From: Flammula alnicola
Taxonomy: Eukaryota > Basidiomycota > Agaricomycetes > Agaricales > Strophariaceae
Direction of reading: 5' to 3'
Assembly: GCA_015499995.1 (NCBI GenBank)
Contig: JADNRV010000002.1
Span: 682,001 to 746,000, forward strand
DNA length: 64,000 nt
A program made the position numbers and the translations under genes. The notes below the pieces were generated by a model. That model worked only from the letters and a program-made list of their open reading frames with translations, was not told where the DNA came from and searched no databases. Positions 1-11,245 of this stretch are shown piece by piece. How positions within the stretch are numbered: position 1 is the stretch's first letter; every line of letters starts with the position of its first letter.

Positions 1-1134
1 GATCACTGGCCGGACTTTGCGTGTGCGGTGACGGCAGTCTATGCATCTGGAGCAGTCCATGATGACCTGGAAACGCGCTTGACAGTGCTGGGTTCGCTGC
101 AACCCAACATGTTAGCTATTGCTTACGGTCCCAAACGTCTACACATACCTGTAAACGCCGACATCGTCAGTGCACCATCCGTCGCCCATCCCAGCTTTTC
201 AATCCATCCCGTCCCACCCCATCCTTCCGTCGATAATTGTGGCGGAAGACTTATCGATGCACATCCATGTGCGTGCTTCCGCAGCAACGCCCTGAGTGCG
301 TGCAGAAAGTACAGTATACCCTATCTTCATTAAATATGCGCGTAGATCATCACCATGTAAATTCCGCTCACTTGTGGTGTAAGATCGCCCCACACGGGCG
401 ATCCCAATGCCGGTATGCAGATCCGCAGTGGAACCGAACCGTCCGTTGTCAGTTGCCTTGAGATTTCGCCAAGCACAGCGACCGTAGACAGGCTTTGAAA
501 TCCTACATCTACCAAGTGTAGTCTCTTCCCTTCCAACGCCTCCGCGATCACTTCCTCTGGCACGCGACTCGACAGCTCGAAAGGGGCGCAGTAAGATTCT
601 CCGTCTCTGATAAACCACCAGAGTGTATCCCATATGAGATATATTATAAGGCAAGGTGAATTTAAATAAAACGCACTGGCTCGTGTTCCCTACAGTAGTC
701 TTGAACTGCTTCATCTTCTCATACCTCCATGCAATCTTGACTTTTTGACTCTTTCCTGCGTTCTCTTCGCCCTCATCCGAGTCGGCCTCATTCACACCCA
801 CACCAACACCCTGCGATTTCGGAAACCACATCACATCCTTCACCCATACCTCCGGATCCTGTCCGACTATACACACTCTATGCCCATTAGTTAAACCCTG
901 CGCGACGAAATACTTCTGCACCAACTCCCCATACGACGAATGGATATCCGGCGCCGTGAAGAGGAGCGAACACGAGAGGGGCAGGCCACCGCCCAGGATG
1001 TCGTCGAGCGAGGATACCCCGGTGGAGGTGATGAGGCTGAGATTCGACGCGGGGGATATGCGCGTCCCAGGATAGACGGGAAGTGAGGTCGGTTTCTCTC
1101 CTGTGGATTTTGGTTTGCGTTTGAAGGAAGACAT
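1..1134 (-). CDS. ELP4: Elongator complex subunit Elp4, 3' end cut by the window
   Basis: Subunit of the RecA-like Elp4-6 ring of Elongator, which is needed for wobble-uridine tRNA modification. Exons read complement(<1..96, 149..320, 372..606, 677..1134). They join in frame, and the gene runs off the left edge. Seen: an N-terminal basic stretch followed by GVSSLDDILGGGLPL, the IAWRYEKMKQFKTTV block, then WGDLTPQ-GILYFLHALRALLRKH and a GWGGTGWIEKLGWATDGAL block, in the order typical of the PAXNEB/Elp4 family. The start at 1134 is the first ATG and gives the usual basic N-terminus. Introns are 50-70 nt. The second intron has a GTGAGC donor and the first a GTGCGT donor. The identification is by recognition of these blocks. 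The missing part is the short C-terminal tail. Confidence 0.9.
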
Positions 1135-1465
1135 TTTTATGTCGATGAACTTGAACGCGCGAGTGGTAATGAGTGTAAAGATGAATCAGGGGGCTTAGCA
1201 GATAAGATCGTGACAAAAATAAAATAAAAATGTTCTTCCATTTCGTCCGTTCGATTGACCTGGTCCACGACGCGCTCTCTTCCTTGCTACTTCCACTGCG
1301 TGCTTTGCATTTCTGGCCACCGTCTGGCTTATGCCTTGAGTACGACTCTTAAGATGTTTTCGCGAACATCACCACCACTCCGGCTCTGGATGCAGACGAC
1401 CGCCCATTTACGATGCAACCTCAGGACGTCAAGCTCAAGGTGTTTGCTGTTTGCTCCAGGATTAG

Positions 1466-1696
1466 GTCCATTGGCTAGACCGTATTCTTCAAAGAAGGAC
1501 AAACGAGGATCATCGTCAGTACCGCCCCAACTTTCGTGGTTGGATACCTGGCGCCCAAAAGCTCTACGACAGCGGTGGTACACCTGGAGCTCAGGATGGA
1601 CGACGGGGACGTGGTGGTGGGCCAAATGCAAGCGAATCGTACTTCTGGGACTCCATGTCATTTTTCCATTTTATTGATTCACATGAACGCGAATAG
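1466..1696 (+). CDS. Possible last exon of a small uncharacterised gene upstream of IMP1
   Basis: A frame of 76 codons opens directly after an AG acceptor (1464-1465) and ends with TAG at 1694-1696, only 24 nt before the IMP1 start. It has a protein-like composition: HWLDRILQRRTNEDH, then NFRGWIPGAQKLYDSGG, a Gly/Arg-rich stretch, and an acidic aromatic end (ESYFWDSMSFF). No in-frame ATG exists, so at least one exon lies upstream between 1200 and 1440. The nearest candidate start (ATG at 1412) would need an intron of only 26 nt, which is too short to trust. I do not recognise the family. The two other frames across this stretch are also open for long runs, so this call is weak. Confidence 0.3.
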   Translation, partial: VHWLDRILQRRTNEDHRQYRPNFRGWIPGAQKLYDSGGTPGAQDGRRGRGGGPNASESYFWDSMSFFHFIDSHERE

Positions 1697-1720
1697 AAAC
1701 TCATGAGGGTCATACTCTAG

Positions 1721-2300
1721 ATGGTCAATCTCGTATTCTTTCTCCACCTTTTCCAGACTAACATCGGGCGCGTGTCATTGGTGAGTAGCAGGCATATCAC
1801 TTCCACACCCCGCTCTCTTACATCGACCCGCACAGATGACCGGGCCCTCGATGCTCCCAACGCTCGCCACAGACGGCGAACTCGTCGTCGAAGACGTGAT
1901 ATCCTACCGCCACTTCCAGCGCGCGCTCCAGCGGGGCGACCTCCTCACCGTCGAATCCCCTGTCCAGCGCGGGCACATCATATGCAAGCGCCTCATCGGC
2001 CTGCCCGGAGACATCGTATGCGTCGACCCCACGGGCCGCCTCGCCCCGTCCACGGAGCACGTCGTCGTGCCCAAGGGCCATGTGTGGATCAGTGGAGACA
2101 ACGCGCAGTGGTCGCGCGATTCTCGTGAGTACGGGCCTGTGCCGATGGCACTTATCAAGGGGAGGTTAATTGCCAGGGTATGGATGTTTTGGTTTTTCTG
2201 TTGACAGTGCACCTGACGAATTTCCGTTCACGCATAGGTTTGGCCTCCAACCAAATTTACCATTTTTTGGAGTGGATCAGGAATTACTTTCCTGGATTGA
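1721..2300 (+). CDS. IMP1: Mitochondrial inner membrane peptidase, Imp1-type
   Basis: Signal peptidase of family S26 that removes bipartite sorting signals from proteins delivered to the intermembrane space. Exons 1721..1780, 1836..2177, 2238..2300 give 154 aa. The catalytic serine lies in GPSMLPT at the start of exon 2. The general-base lysine lies in ICKRLIGLPGD. The C-terminal box SGDNAQWSRDSREYGPVP is the SGDN element of the family. One hydrophobic segment (LVFFLHLF) before the serine fits the single N-terminal anchor. The length matches Imp1/Imp2. The ATG at 1721 is preceded directly by an in-frame TAG, so either this is the start or an upstream exon joins at that TAG. Imp1 is preferred over Imp2 because of the compact size and motif spelling, but this is an inference. 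Confidence 0.85.
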
Positions 2301-2386
2301 CTTCTTTAGTTGGGATGTCTCTCAGGACTGAAGCATCGATATGCTTGATAGGCTCTGAGTATCGTCTACTCCAGTGTATTCATGAT

Positions 2387-3469
2387 CTATCGAGAAAAAT
2401 TAACAGAATACCCTCCTGCTCCGTTCGGCTCAAATTTGAAATTATCTGTTGATAATCCAAAATTCCCTGCCCCACAATCAGTCTCATGCGTGCATGCTGG
2501 GATGCCGGTACCCAAATCAAATATCGCACCTAGTATGCTATTTCCCAGCCCCTTCAGTTTGCCCAGCATCTCATCGGTTTCTCTCTTCTGTGCGGCCTCT
2601 AGGCGTGGTTTAAGGTGTTGCAGTTTCCTCCTGATATCCGCTAGTTGAGATGGTGAGGTGACGAGTTTGAGGAGGGTATTGTAGTCTAAGGAGTCCAGTC
2701 AGTCGACATTCGGATACCATTCATCGCTTCGCAATATACCTTCTTGTACAGAAGTCAGACTCGTCCATGAGTTGATTATTTCGTTAGATGATGACCGTCT
2801 CTCTAGGGCTTTCACGTATGTAGGGCTGTCTAATATTGCTACAAGAGATAGCAGAGGTCAGAGCGATGGAACAGAAAACAGTCTGTGCAAGATAAGAACC
2901 TTCAGAGCAAGCTTTCACGGCTTCTTTGTGATCACCCTTAATGATTGGAGAAACCATGTTGAATACCATCTAATCATGGGAGCTGAAGGCAAACACATAC
3001 CAGTTTCACAAAACACGCGCCGATGTTTGCGTTCAAGACAGCACGAAGCTGCGAAACCTCCTTGTCTGCCTCAGCGACACCCGGAGAGGACACATCGACG
3101 ACCTTTTCCTCTTTCTCTGCGGATTCCGTCGGTTTCATGTCCGCCGCTGGGGCCGTGTCATCTTCGTCTCCATCTTCTTCCCTTGTTGGTGGCTTCGGGG
3201 TGTCCTGTGGTTTAGTAGGACGTTTCGGGAGGCAATTCAGGGCTGAACGATATGCAACCAGGGCTTCATTCCATTTGCCTGCACGAAAGCATTCGTTTCC
3301 TTCTGCCTTTCTCTCGTTTGCGACCTCTAGATGGTTCTGATTTCCAGGCTGTCAGTTCACGATTCGGTGTTGCTAGTGCAAATGACTCACTCACTTCTAC
3401 CAACGTCTCCTCTGATTCCTCTTCTTCGGGATCGGGATGAGAGCTAGGTTCGGTTGCTGACGGTTGCAT
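2387..3469 (-). CDS. TPR protein related to TTC1
   Basis: Small tetratricopeptide-repeat protein of the TTC1 type, a likely co-chaperone adaptor. Exons complement(2387..2466, 2530..2685, 2740..2838, 2900..2936, 3001..3336, 3395..3469) give 260 aa. Seen: an acidic N-terminus, a first TPR (ANERKAEGNECFRAGKWNEAL), an acidic low-complexity insert, then ANIGACFVKL, KEAVKACSEAI and YVKALERRS in TPR register. The C-terminus has KRETDEMLGKLKGLGNSIL followed by FGLSTDNFKFEPN, which is the conserved tail of TTC1 homologues. The gene is convergent with IMP1: the two stops are 87 nt apart. The 37-nt exon at 2900-2936 is short but keeps the frame. The family call is from the tail motif and is fairly secure; the client is unknown. 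Confidence 0.82.
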
Positions 3470-3692
3470 TGGTATTGTGCCAAGTTGAATGGCAGAATCA
3501 ACATCAGCAATGCTTAATCACCTAGATGAGATAAGATCAAACATCATCTTATCTTATCAGCGTGTTCCAAGCAACCGGTTCCATGGGTACGCGCACGCCC
3601 GGCCCCAGATCGATATTCAAGAAGTTCCCATACTCCATCCAGATACATAATGCTGCGGACGCCTTCTAGGGTTTTAACATTACTCCATCACC

Positions 3693-4839
3693 ATGCCTTC
3701 CATCGATGACTCCAAGTGCGTTCTCATTACAGGTGCGACCTCCGGCATCGGGCGCGCACTCGCTTTGGAGATCGCCAAGCTCCCCAGTCGTCCTCAGGTG
3801 ATCGCGGCAGGTCGGCGAAAGGAAAGACTTGAAGAGCTCAGCAAGGTCGATTCTGTGCATCCTATCTCCTTGGACGTTACGGCAAGCCTGGATACGCTGA
3901 AGAAATCCGTGGATGATCTAATCTCTCAATTCCCTGATGTATGTCAGTCTTTCTCTCATGTTTAAGTTTTAAGGCCGCCCGGGACTGATATATCATTTCA
4001 TCATTGTTTCAACATGTTCAGCTCGACACATTAATCCTAAATGCAGGCATCCAACACGAGTTTGACCTCAAGAAAGATGTAGATATGTCAAGTACGTATA
4101 CGAAGCCGACGCTCGCAAGTATTCCATTTCAGAATTGATCACGGGCGTTCGATTCCAGAAATACTTGAGGAGATGACCGTTAATTACACATCGGTCGTTG
4201 CCTTGATAACCTACGCGTTGCCTCACTTCCTAAAGCTTTCTGTAAGGGTTTGGTGACTATATCCGATTATTTCGTAGGAGTACTAACTGGAATCAATTGC
4301 AGGAGCAAGGTCGACCTTCTTTCATTGTCACTGTAACATCGGGCTTGGGAATTGTGCCAGCCCCCTGGATTCCGAATTATTCGGCATCAAAGGCTGCATT
4401 GCGCAGCTTCACGACCTCCCTTCGCGCACAGCTTCATAGCACGAATGTTCGTGTTATGGAGATAATTCCTCCGTGAGTTAATCGCTTTAATTCATTAAAA
4501 TAAGATTTAAAAGTCTTTCATAATTTAAGGCTGGTTGAATCTGAACTCCATGACCGTGAGTGATTCCGAATCTAATGAGTTATTTAGTTCAACAATTTGG
4601 GACTGACCATAATTGATATTTCGCTACTGGCATGAACAGCATATGGAACGACGGAAATGCTGTCCGAGTTCTGGATGCCACTTGATCAGTTCACTAGAAT
4701 TACCATGGGTGGCCTCAGAGAGGGAGGTAATCACATTCCTTCAGGCTCTTCCAAGGATCAGTTTGAGAGATTTGAGGAAGGGAAAGACAGCATTGCCTTA
4801 GGGAGTCAGATGAGGCTGAGGGCTAATTGGAAACCATAA
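3693..4839 (+). CDS. Short-chain dehydrogenase/reductase
   Basis: Classical SDR of 264 aa from six exons: 3693..3938, 4022..4091, 4159..4241, 4303..4472, 4530..4555, 4640..4839. Seen: the cofactor loop TGATSGIG near residue 15, an AGRRKERLEEL stretch with basic residues after the second strand, which suggests NADP(H), LNAGIQ in place of the usual NNAG, SGLG on strand 5, and the catalytic YSASK. The exon at 4530-4555 is only 26 nt. It carries part of the PLVESELHD segment behind the active site. The C-terminal part (EMLSEFWMPLDQF) resembles the fungal DltE/YqjQ-like SDR group. The substrate cannot be named from the sequence. The start is the first ATG after a short leader and sits right in front of the Rossmann fold. 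Confidence 0.85.
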
Positions 4840-5152
4840 TGTTGGAGTCAATGTACAGTCAATGTACGGGTGAACAGCAGGGAAATTTGTAGACGTCTGT
4901 ATTTTCCAGATGGCCCTCAGGCTCTGTGTGCGACTTGGTGCGCGAGTAACTTGTAGAGTTGTGGCGGTTGCGCCCAAATCCAATTGCGCCACACTGTTGG
5001 TGGCAGTGTCCTTGTTTGGCATCGCCCTGTGGAAATGCGCCGCCGAATCTCTTGATCTTATCGCTCGAGTCATCCTTGAGGGATGTGATAAATTGATCAA
5101 CTTTTTGAGAGACCCCAAAAATTTCCAACCTTCCTCTAATTCCTCCCACAAA
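4840..5152. other. Intergenic region between the SDR gene and LYS1
   Basis: 313 nt between two same-strand genes. It must hold the 3' end of the SDR transcript and the LYS1 promoter. Open frames run through it on both strands, but none joins in frame to either gene and none shows a recognisable domain. A pyrimidine-rich stretch (5125-5150) precedes the LYS1 ATG. I saw no clear TATA box. Confidence 0.4.
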
Positions 5153-6420
<1,268 letters not shown>

Positions 6421-6893
6421 AAGATCCAGGCTGGCAAAATGTTCAAATCAAGAACGATCTCGAATAAATCCAGAATTGTATAGACTTCATGATTTACCGT
6501 GGATGTGTAAAGGTTGTAGTCCGACTATCGATATCGCTACAAGCGCAGTTACTGTCGCAGTTGCCTAAGTGGAATCACATTGGAATCTGATCCTCTGCCA
6601 AGTCGTGTGATTTGGTTGTTAGGCCACGCACAGGGATGCACAGTACAGTCCGCCGCAACACGCGAAGAATTTTTATATTTGGAATAATTGCCGAGGGTGG
6701 TAACGATTTGGATGGAGTATATGATCAGCGTGTGACGCTGCGTGTCAGCTTGCCTGCCCATCACTTCCGTGCTTGCTTTTCTCTTCACTTTCCAAGTTTC
6801 TTCTGCGGTGTCCTTTCGTCGCCTTTGCCTTGGTGCTGGTCACCCATTTCTTTTTATTTCTGTGTACCACCGCCCAATTCGCTCTTTTCTCCT
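6421..6893. other. Intergenic region and 5' leader
   Basis: 473 nt between LYS1 and the next plus-strand gene. It holds the LYS1 3' UTR, and its second half (from about 6740) is strongly pyrimidine-rich (runs of CTTTC and TTTTC), as is usual just upstream of fungal transcription starts. No gene was recognised in it. Confidence 0.4.
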
Positions 6894-8068
6894 ATGGAAT
6901 TCGCCCCCTCTCCAATCCCACAAATCTCCATCTCGCCAGCCCCGCCAGAAGAATATTACCCCGAACCATCCTCCCCGTTCAGATCCATCTCTTTCGCTAC
7001 TCCCGACGACGGATTCAGACCTACTCATTTAACACCACCACCCACCGTTACCAATTTCAAACGGCCTCTTTCGCCTTTGAATCCTGCCGATGCCGTTCCA
7101 ACCGGGAAGGGTCTTGAGAATGATCGGTTCCAGGCTTTGTTGAGCGCATCCAAGGCATATAGCGGTGGAAAACGAGCAGTTGATCTCCGGAAAGAGATCG
7201 CCTTGAAGGTGCATAAGAATAAGCAAGGTATGTGCTTTTATCATTTTAAAGCAACGATCTTCCAACAGTGTCTTCTGTAGTCGAAAGGCGTGCACTCTTT
7301 TTGTCCAAGGTTCAAGCTCCTCCTTCACCGACCGCTACGATTACCCCCAAGACACCTCCAGAGTCTCCTGCTATCTTACATTATAGTCTGCCGTCTCCTG
7401 GCCTTGTATCTCCTCTCGCCCTTTTCGAATCATTGAACGAGAACTACGAGGGCATTCGTCCGAGTTGGGTAGAACAAGTCGATTTCAGGTTACCTGAAGA
7501 CAATTGCAAGCCAAAAGCCAGACAGACAAAACCATCCCACGGATTGCCTTCTCTCGACCAAATTTCTGCCCGCTTGATTCCACAGTCTGCGAAACCAGAT
7601 ACAGTAGCATTCCCCAGTTTGAATCCCGCCAATGTCCCTCGACCAAGGCCATTCGTTGGGGTCGGAAGGCTGAGGATGCCGTTACGAACACAGCTTGCAG
7701 CACCGCAGCCTGTTACACATACCGCCGAACAGCCGAAACCAGCGCTGCCCCCGAAGTCACCACTTTTGCATCTTCCCCCAGAGATTCGCGTTACGACCCT
7801 GGTTGTTTCACGAACGAACACAACTCCCTCCGTCGAACTCACGGAAAACAACCTCAACGCATTTAATTCCAGAGATCAACGTGCCCATCATATGCTCTTA
7901 AAGCTGAGAAGGCGTACGCTGTCGTCGGAATGCATGTTTACGACTCCCCTTCCGAAGGAGGAAGTTGACTACAAATGGAGGCGCCGCAGTGCACCTGCAG
8001 ACCTAATGCCGCTCCGACCACGTGCAGGGTTCGGACACCCGGTACTGGCACTTCCTGGAGGATTCTGA
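6894..8068 (+). CDS. Uncharacterised proline/serine-rich protein
   Basis: Two exons, 6894..7227 and 7269..8068, give 377 aa with a clean 41-nt intron (GTATGT donor). I do not recognise the family. The N-terminal 70 residues are rich in Pro and Ser with many SP and TP pairs, as in phosphorylated disordered proteins. A short conserved-looking helix-forming patch follows (ENDRFQALLSASKAYSGGK, then RKEIALKVHKNKQ). The rest is again low-complexity, ending with a basic block (LLKLRRRTLSSE, YKWRRRSAP). No membrane segment or signal peptide is visible. The upstream ATGs at 6612 and 6742 would lengthen the protein with leader-like sequence; 6894 is chosen because the composition changes there. It may be a regulatory or nuclear protein, but this is only inference. 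Confidence 0.65.
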
Positions 8069-8424
8069 GATTTCCATATCTCAAGCGTCCTCGCTATCTC
8101 TTTCTTGGTTATTAATTGCCTCTCCTTTGAATCAAGAGCGAGCCTCGATTCATGACTTATTGTAGCAGGTATCAATTTCGGTTTCTCTCGACTTTTTTGT
8201 GCGACAAGTTCTACTTAGGGTTGCCATATCACGTTCTTTAATTTTTCACGGGGTTGGGACAGGATCCCTTTTTGTCATTTTGGAGTCAATGCAAAGTAGA
8301 TTCTGCAGCAGTAGGTAGTCACATTGCAATATATATACACACAAAGATACATGTTCCTTATAACCCAGGAGAAAGCGCCAATAGGAATTTGCAAAGCAAA
8401 GCAAGAGAAGAGGAAAATTATTAT
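8069..8424. other. Convergent 3' region
   Basis: 356 nt between the stops of two convergent genes. It should hold both 3' UTRs. No gene, repeat or RNA structure was recognised. Confidence 0.4.
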
Positions 8425-10168
8425 TTAAGGCGGCGTCGGTGGCCGTCTGCGTATTCTGGCAATGACGTTCAGGCGACGCGCTACAAAGTTATTAGGCATC
8501 TTCTACATCAATGGCAGAGGGATTGCACAATACCATAGTCTAATCGAGAATGTTCGTCCTGGTCCTCGTCGTCTGAGTCTACGAGAGGGTCAGTTGACAT
8601 GGCCATGTGCCAAGCGTCTGCAGAGGAAAAATGAGGGAAAAGAAGAAATTAGCAGCACCAAACTCACGTTGGAACATGGTGCGCTCCTGTCCTTCAGATG
8701 CCGTTGACCGATGTCCAGGATATGAGCCTGGAATAACTTGTCAATGGTTTATTAGACTTTATACTGAAATCACTTGCGTTTGGGTGCAGGTCGAGACGCC
8801 TCGGCCTGTGTACTGGGAACATAGAAGAGGAAAGACCTTTCGTCTCTTGGAGCTTCTTGGAGCTGACGCTGAGATCGCGGAAGATTAGTACCCGTTTCTA
8901 CCGCAATTACTCGTGTTAATTTCGACGTTCGTGGTCAAAACAATGGGCCGAAGAACCTGTAACGAAGTGTGGTGCACTTGCTTTGGCTTTTCGGTCGACC
9001 TCGATAGAAGAAACAAGTTTTTGCAGAAATAGATTTCGTTGGTTGGACATCATGTGTCCCCATTGAATTTCCTGTTGTGTGTCTATGTTCTCTCTTTGGT
9101 ATTCGGCTTGGGTGAGGCGGCGTAAGCTAGGTATTCTGCCGGGATATCTTGCAGAGTGGTTATCATCAAAAGGGTTTGGAGGATGTTCGCTTTCCAAGTA
9201 GTGGTATAGGAGCCACAGGAATGCCCTCCCGCGGTCAGCAGATGCGAAGTGGTTTTGAGGTAGAAATAAGTCCAAGAAATTCAAGGTACCGTCGAAATGA
9301 ATGCTAGCGAGAGGCTATCAGAAAATTAGCTAAAAATAAATAAAATAAGACAAGGAGAAATCTCACAGCAGCATGATTCGCCAGGACGAAGATAAGATTG
9401 ACAACACTGGTCGGCGGACGATGCCCGGCTCTCTTTGTTGTGTAAGTATAAGGTCAACGAAGCAGAAATAATTATGAAACTTACGAGCTTTGCCAACACT
9501 TCGTCAGGTGTGGACGGTGGAGCACTTTTGAGTTCAGAGGGAAGGACGGCAGCTTTCAGGCAGTTCTTAATTCGAGGTGCATCCTGTGCGTTGCCGTCTG
9601 TCTTTTGCAATGAAGGCACCGGGTGATATGTTCTTAGAGCCGTCTTCATTTCCGGAAAGACTGTGATGTCATACACATCAGTTAAATTTATACGCGTATG
9701 AGAACGACCGCGGGGCATTTCCTTACAAGCCATGGTAGTGTTGATGCGTCCGACGTTCGTCAGCAGCGATATCTTCGCAAACTCGATACTGAAGGCAGGC
9801 GTTTCAACCATTTTTTCCTTCAACACTTTAGAGCATTTACTGGAGGTATACAGAGCTGACACATATAGATCGCCAAATGTCACCTTATCACCTTTACCGG
9901 AGTTAGGATTGGTGAACACGGCATGTCTGTCGGTGAATAAGTAGTTGAGTAGATCGAATTGCACGTCCTCGCGCGTCAACGGCTCGGCATCATTTCGCTT
10001 GATAGGCAATGCTTTCCGACTGAGGTACCCAACTCTGCTGGCAGAATAAAGAATTAGTTAGATATGACGACCTGCTCCAAGAAAATTAAATACTGACGGG
10101 GGGATGGCTTCAGCGGCCCAGGCCGGAATCGTATTATGTGAGGCAGAGGGCGGTGGGATGAAGGACAT
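8425..10168 (-). CDS. INO80-complex subunit Ies1-like protein, copy A
   Basis: Nine exons, complement(8425..8480, 8534..8617, 8668..8727, 8778..8909, 8957..9314, 9367..9432, 9485..9660, 9727..10034, 10098..10168), give 436 aa. Seen: RNDAEPLTREDVQFDLLNYLF, SLLTNVGRINTTMAFFPEM, ALRTYHPVPSLQKTDGN, QDAPRIKNCLKA, PPTSVVNLIFVLANHAA, FLDLFLPQNHF and RAFLWLLYHYLE. These are the core blocks I associate with fungal Ies1, a subunit of the INO80 chromatin remodeller. The later exons carry FLFYVPSTQ and an acidic STDPLVDSDDE block. The intron 8728..8777 has a GC donor (GCAAGT). A paralogue lies at 18079-20009. The start at 10168 is uncertain: an in-frame ATG at 10264 would add 32 residues. The Ies1 name rests on motif memory. 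Confidence 0.75.
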
Positions 10169-10758
10169 GAAGAAAGATGATAGAGGCACGAGGCAAGCAG
10201 CCAAACCAGCTAAAAGACCCTCCTCGATCTGTTTTGAGTCATTACAGAGGGTAAGGAAGTCCATGCAAGAAGGGACTCACGTGTGGATATATCGCCTCCT
10301 GTAGTTGGCAGTCTCTATCCGTGCCGTAATCTAGGTAAGAAATTAAAACCAAAAGAAGGTCTGGAAGGCAAAGGAACAAAGTCTTCAGGAATTAAAGCGG
10401 ATAAACACAGAAAGGCGTGTTGGCTCAGCCCCCCTGAAGAAGCGTTGTATTATCAAGAGGAAACGACGCCAAGGAGCACTGCAGCTAGACAATGTTGATA
10501 GAAAGTTCTGCCACCACAGAAATGATCTCGTTTTTAGGATTCTGCGGAGGAACTCATACTTGTGTTACATTGGCAGAAGCAAGAGATATAATTATTTTCT
10601 TGGGAAGGACTTGTGTATTGTTTTTTGTCGGGAACTACTTTCCTTATCAGGAAAAGCATTAGAATTTGATATTATGTAAGCAGGACAATATTTTCCCTCG
10701 GCCTCTGACGGTTGTCAGCAGACGCCCAACCCCACTCTCCAAAACGTCAGATTCCAGA
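10169..10758. promoter_or_regulatory. Divergent intergenic region, Ies1-like A / TIM8
   Basis: 590 nt between divergently transcribed starts, so it should contain both promoters. The part next to the Ies1-like gene may include its 5' leader or an N-terminal extension, because an in-frame ATG lies at 10264. No specific operator, TATA box or RNA gene was recognised. Confidence 0.35.
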
Positions 10759-11173
10759 ATGGAGAAATTCGACGAAGCAACTCAAGTACGTGTCGAATTG
10801 GAAACGCCGCGTGTATTTTATCTCATGGTTCCCTAGAAAGAGCTGGCGACCTTTCTCGAGAGGGAACAGGCCATGGTACGCCTTGTGAATTCGACATATG
10901 CTTCTTTCATTTGACACGCTTTCTGTGAAGGCGAAAATGCAGTCATCAATCCACCAACTCACCGGTGTATGCTGGAAAAAGTGCGCAGTATCTATGACCC
11001 ATCTTCTCAAGTCCTCATGCTCATACCTTTTCAGGTGTGTCACTGGCACACCAGGGAAATATTTCTCTCGCAGTGAAGAGTCATGCCTCGCGAATTGCGT
11101 GGACAGATTCCTCGACAGCAGCCTGTTTTTGGTGAAGCAGATCGAGCAGAAACGATTAGAAGGCGGCGTTTAA
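10759..11173 (+). CDS. TIM8: Small Tim chaperone, Tim8-type
   Basis: Intermembrane-space chaperone that forms a hexamer with Tim13 and escorts hydrophobic precursors to the TIM22 complex. Exons 10759..10785, 10837..10875, 10931..10980, 11035..11173 give 84 aa, the usual size. Seen: the N-terminal helix KELATFLEREQ, then AKMQSSIHQLTGVCWKKC and CLANCVDRFLDSS, which are the two CX3C motifs (CWKKC and CLANC) of the small Tim fold. The twin motifs are brought together only after splicing: the intron at 10981-11034 falls inside the lysine codon just before the last cysteine of the first motif. The protein ends 73 nt before the stop of the convergent acyltransferase gene. Tim8 rather than Tim13 or Tim10 is chosen for the IHQLTGVC and DRFLDSS spelling. 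Confidence 0.87.
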
Positions 11174-11245
11174 GCACAAATATAATCCCTCCTGAGGGCG
11201 ACGTTGATACATGGAATTCCACACGTATGTACTCTGCCCAGTATC

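Noticed and set aside
8770..8772. Stop of the Ies1-like gene A at 8770, straight after PAPKRK
   Set aside because: A GC-AG intron before this stop leads into exons with SYPGHRSTASEG and STDPLVDSDDE, which match the end of copy B, so the gene runs on to 8425.
10833..11212. A spliced minus-strand gene of 94 aa with good splice signals (KYFPGVPVTHLKRYEHEDL and on)
   Set aside because: It lies antisense to the TIM8 exons. The plus strand gives a full Tim8 with both CX3C motifs, so the minus-strand frame is a shadow.
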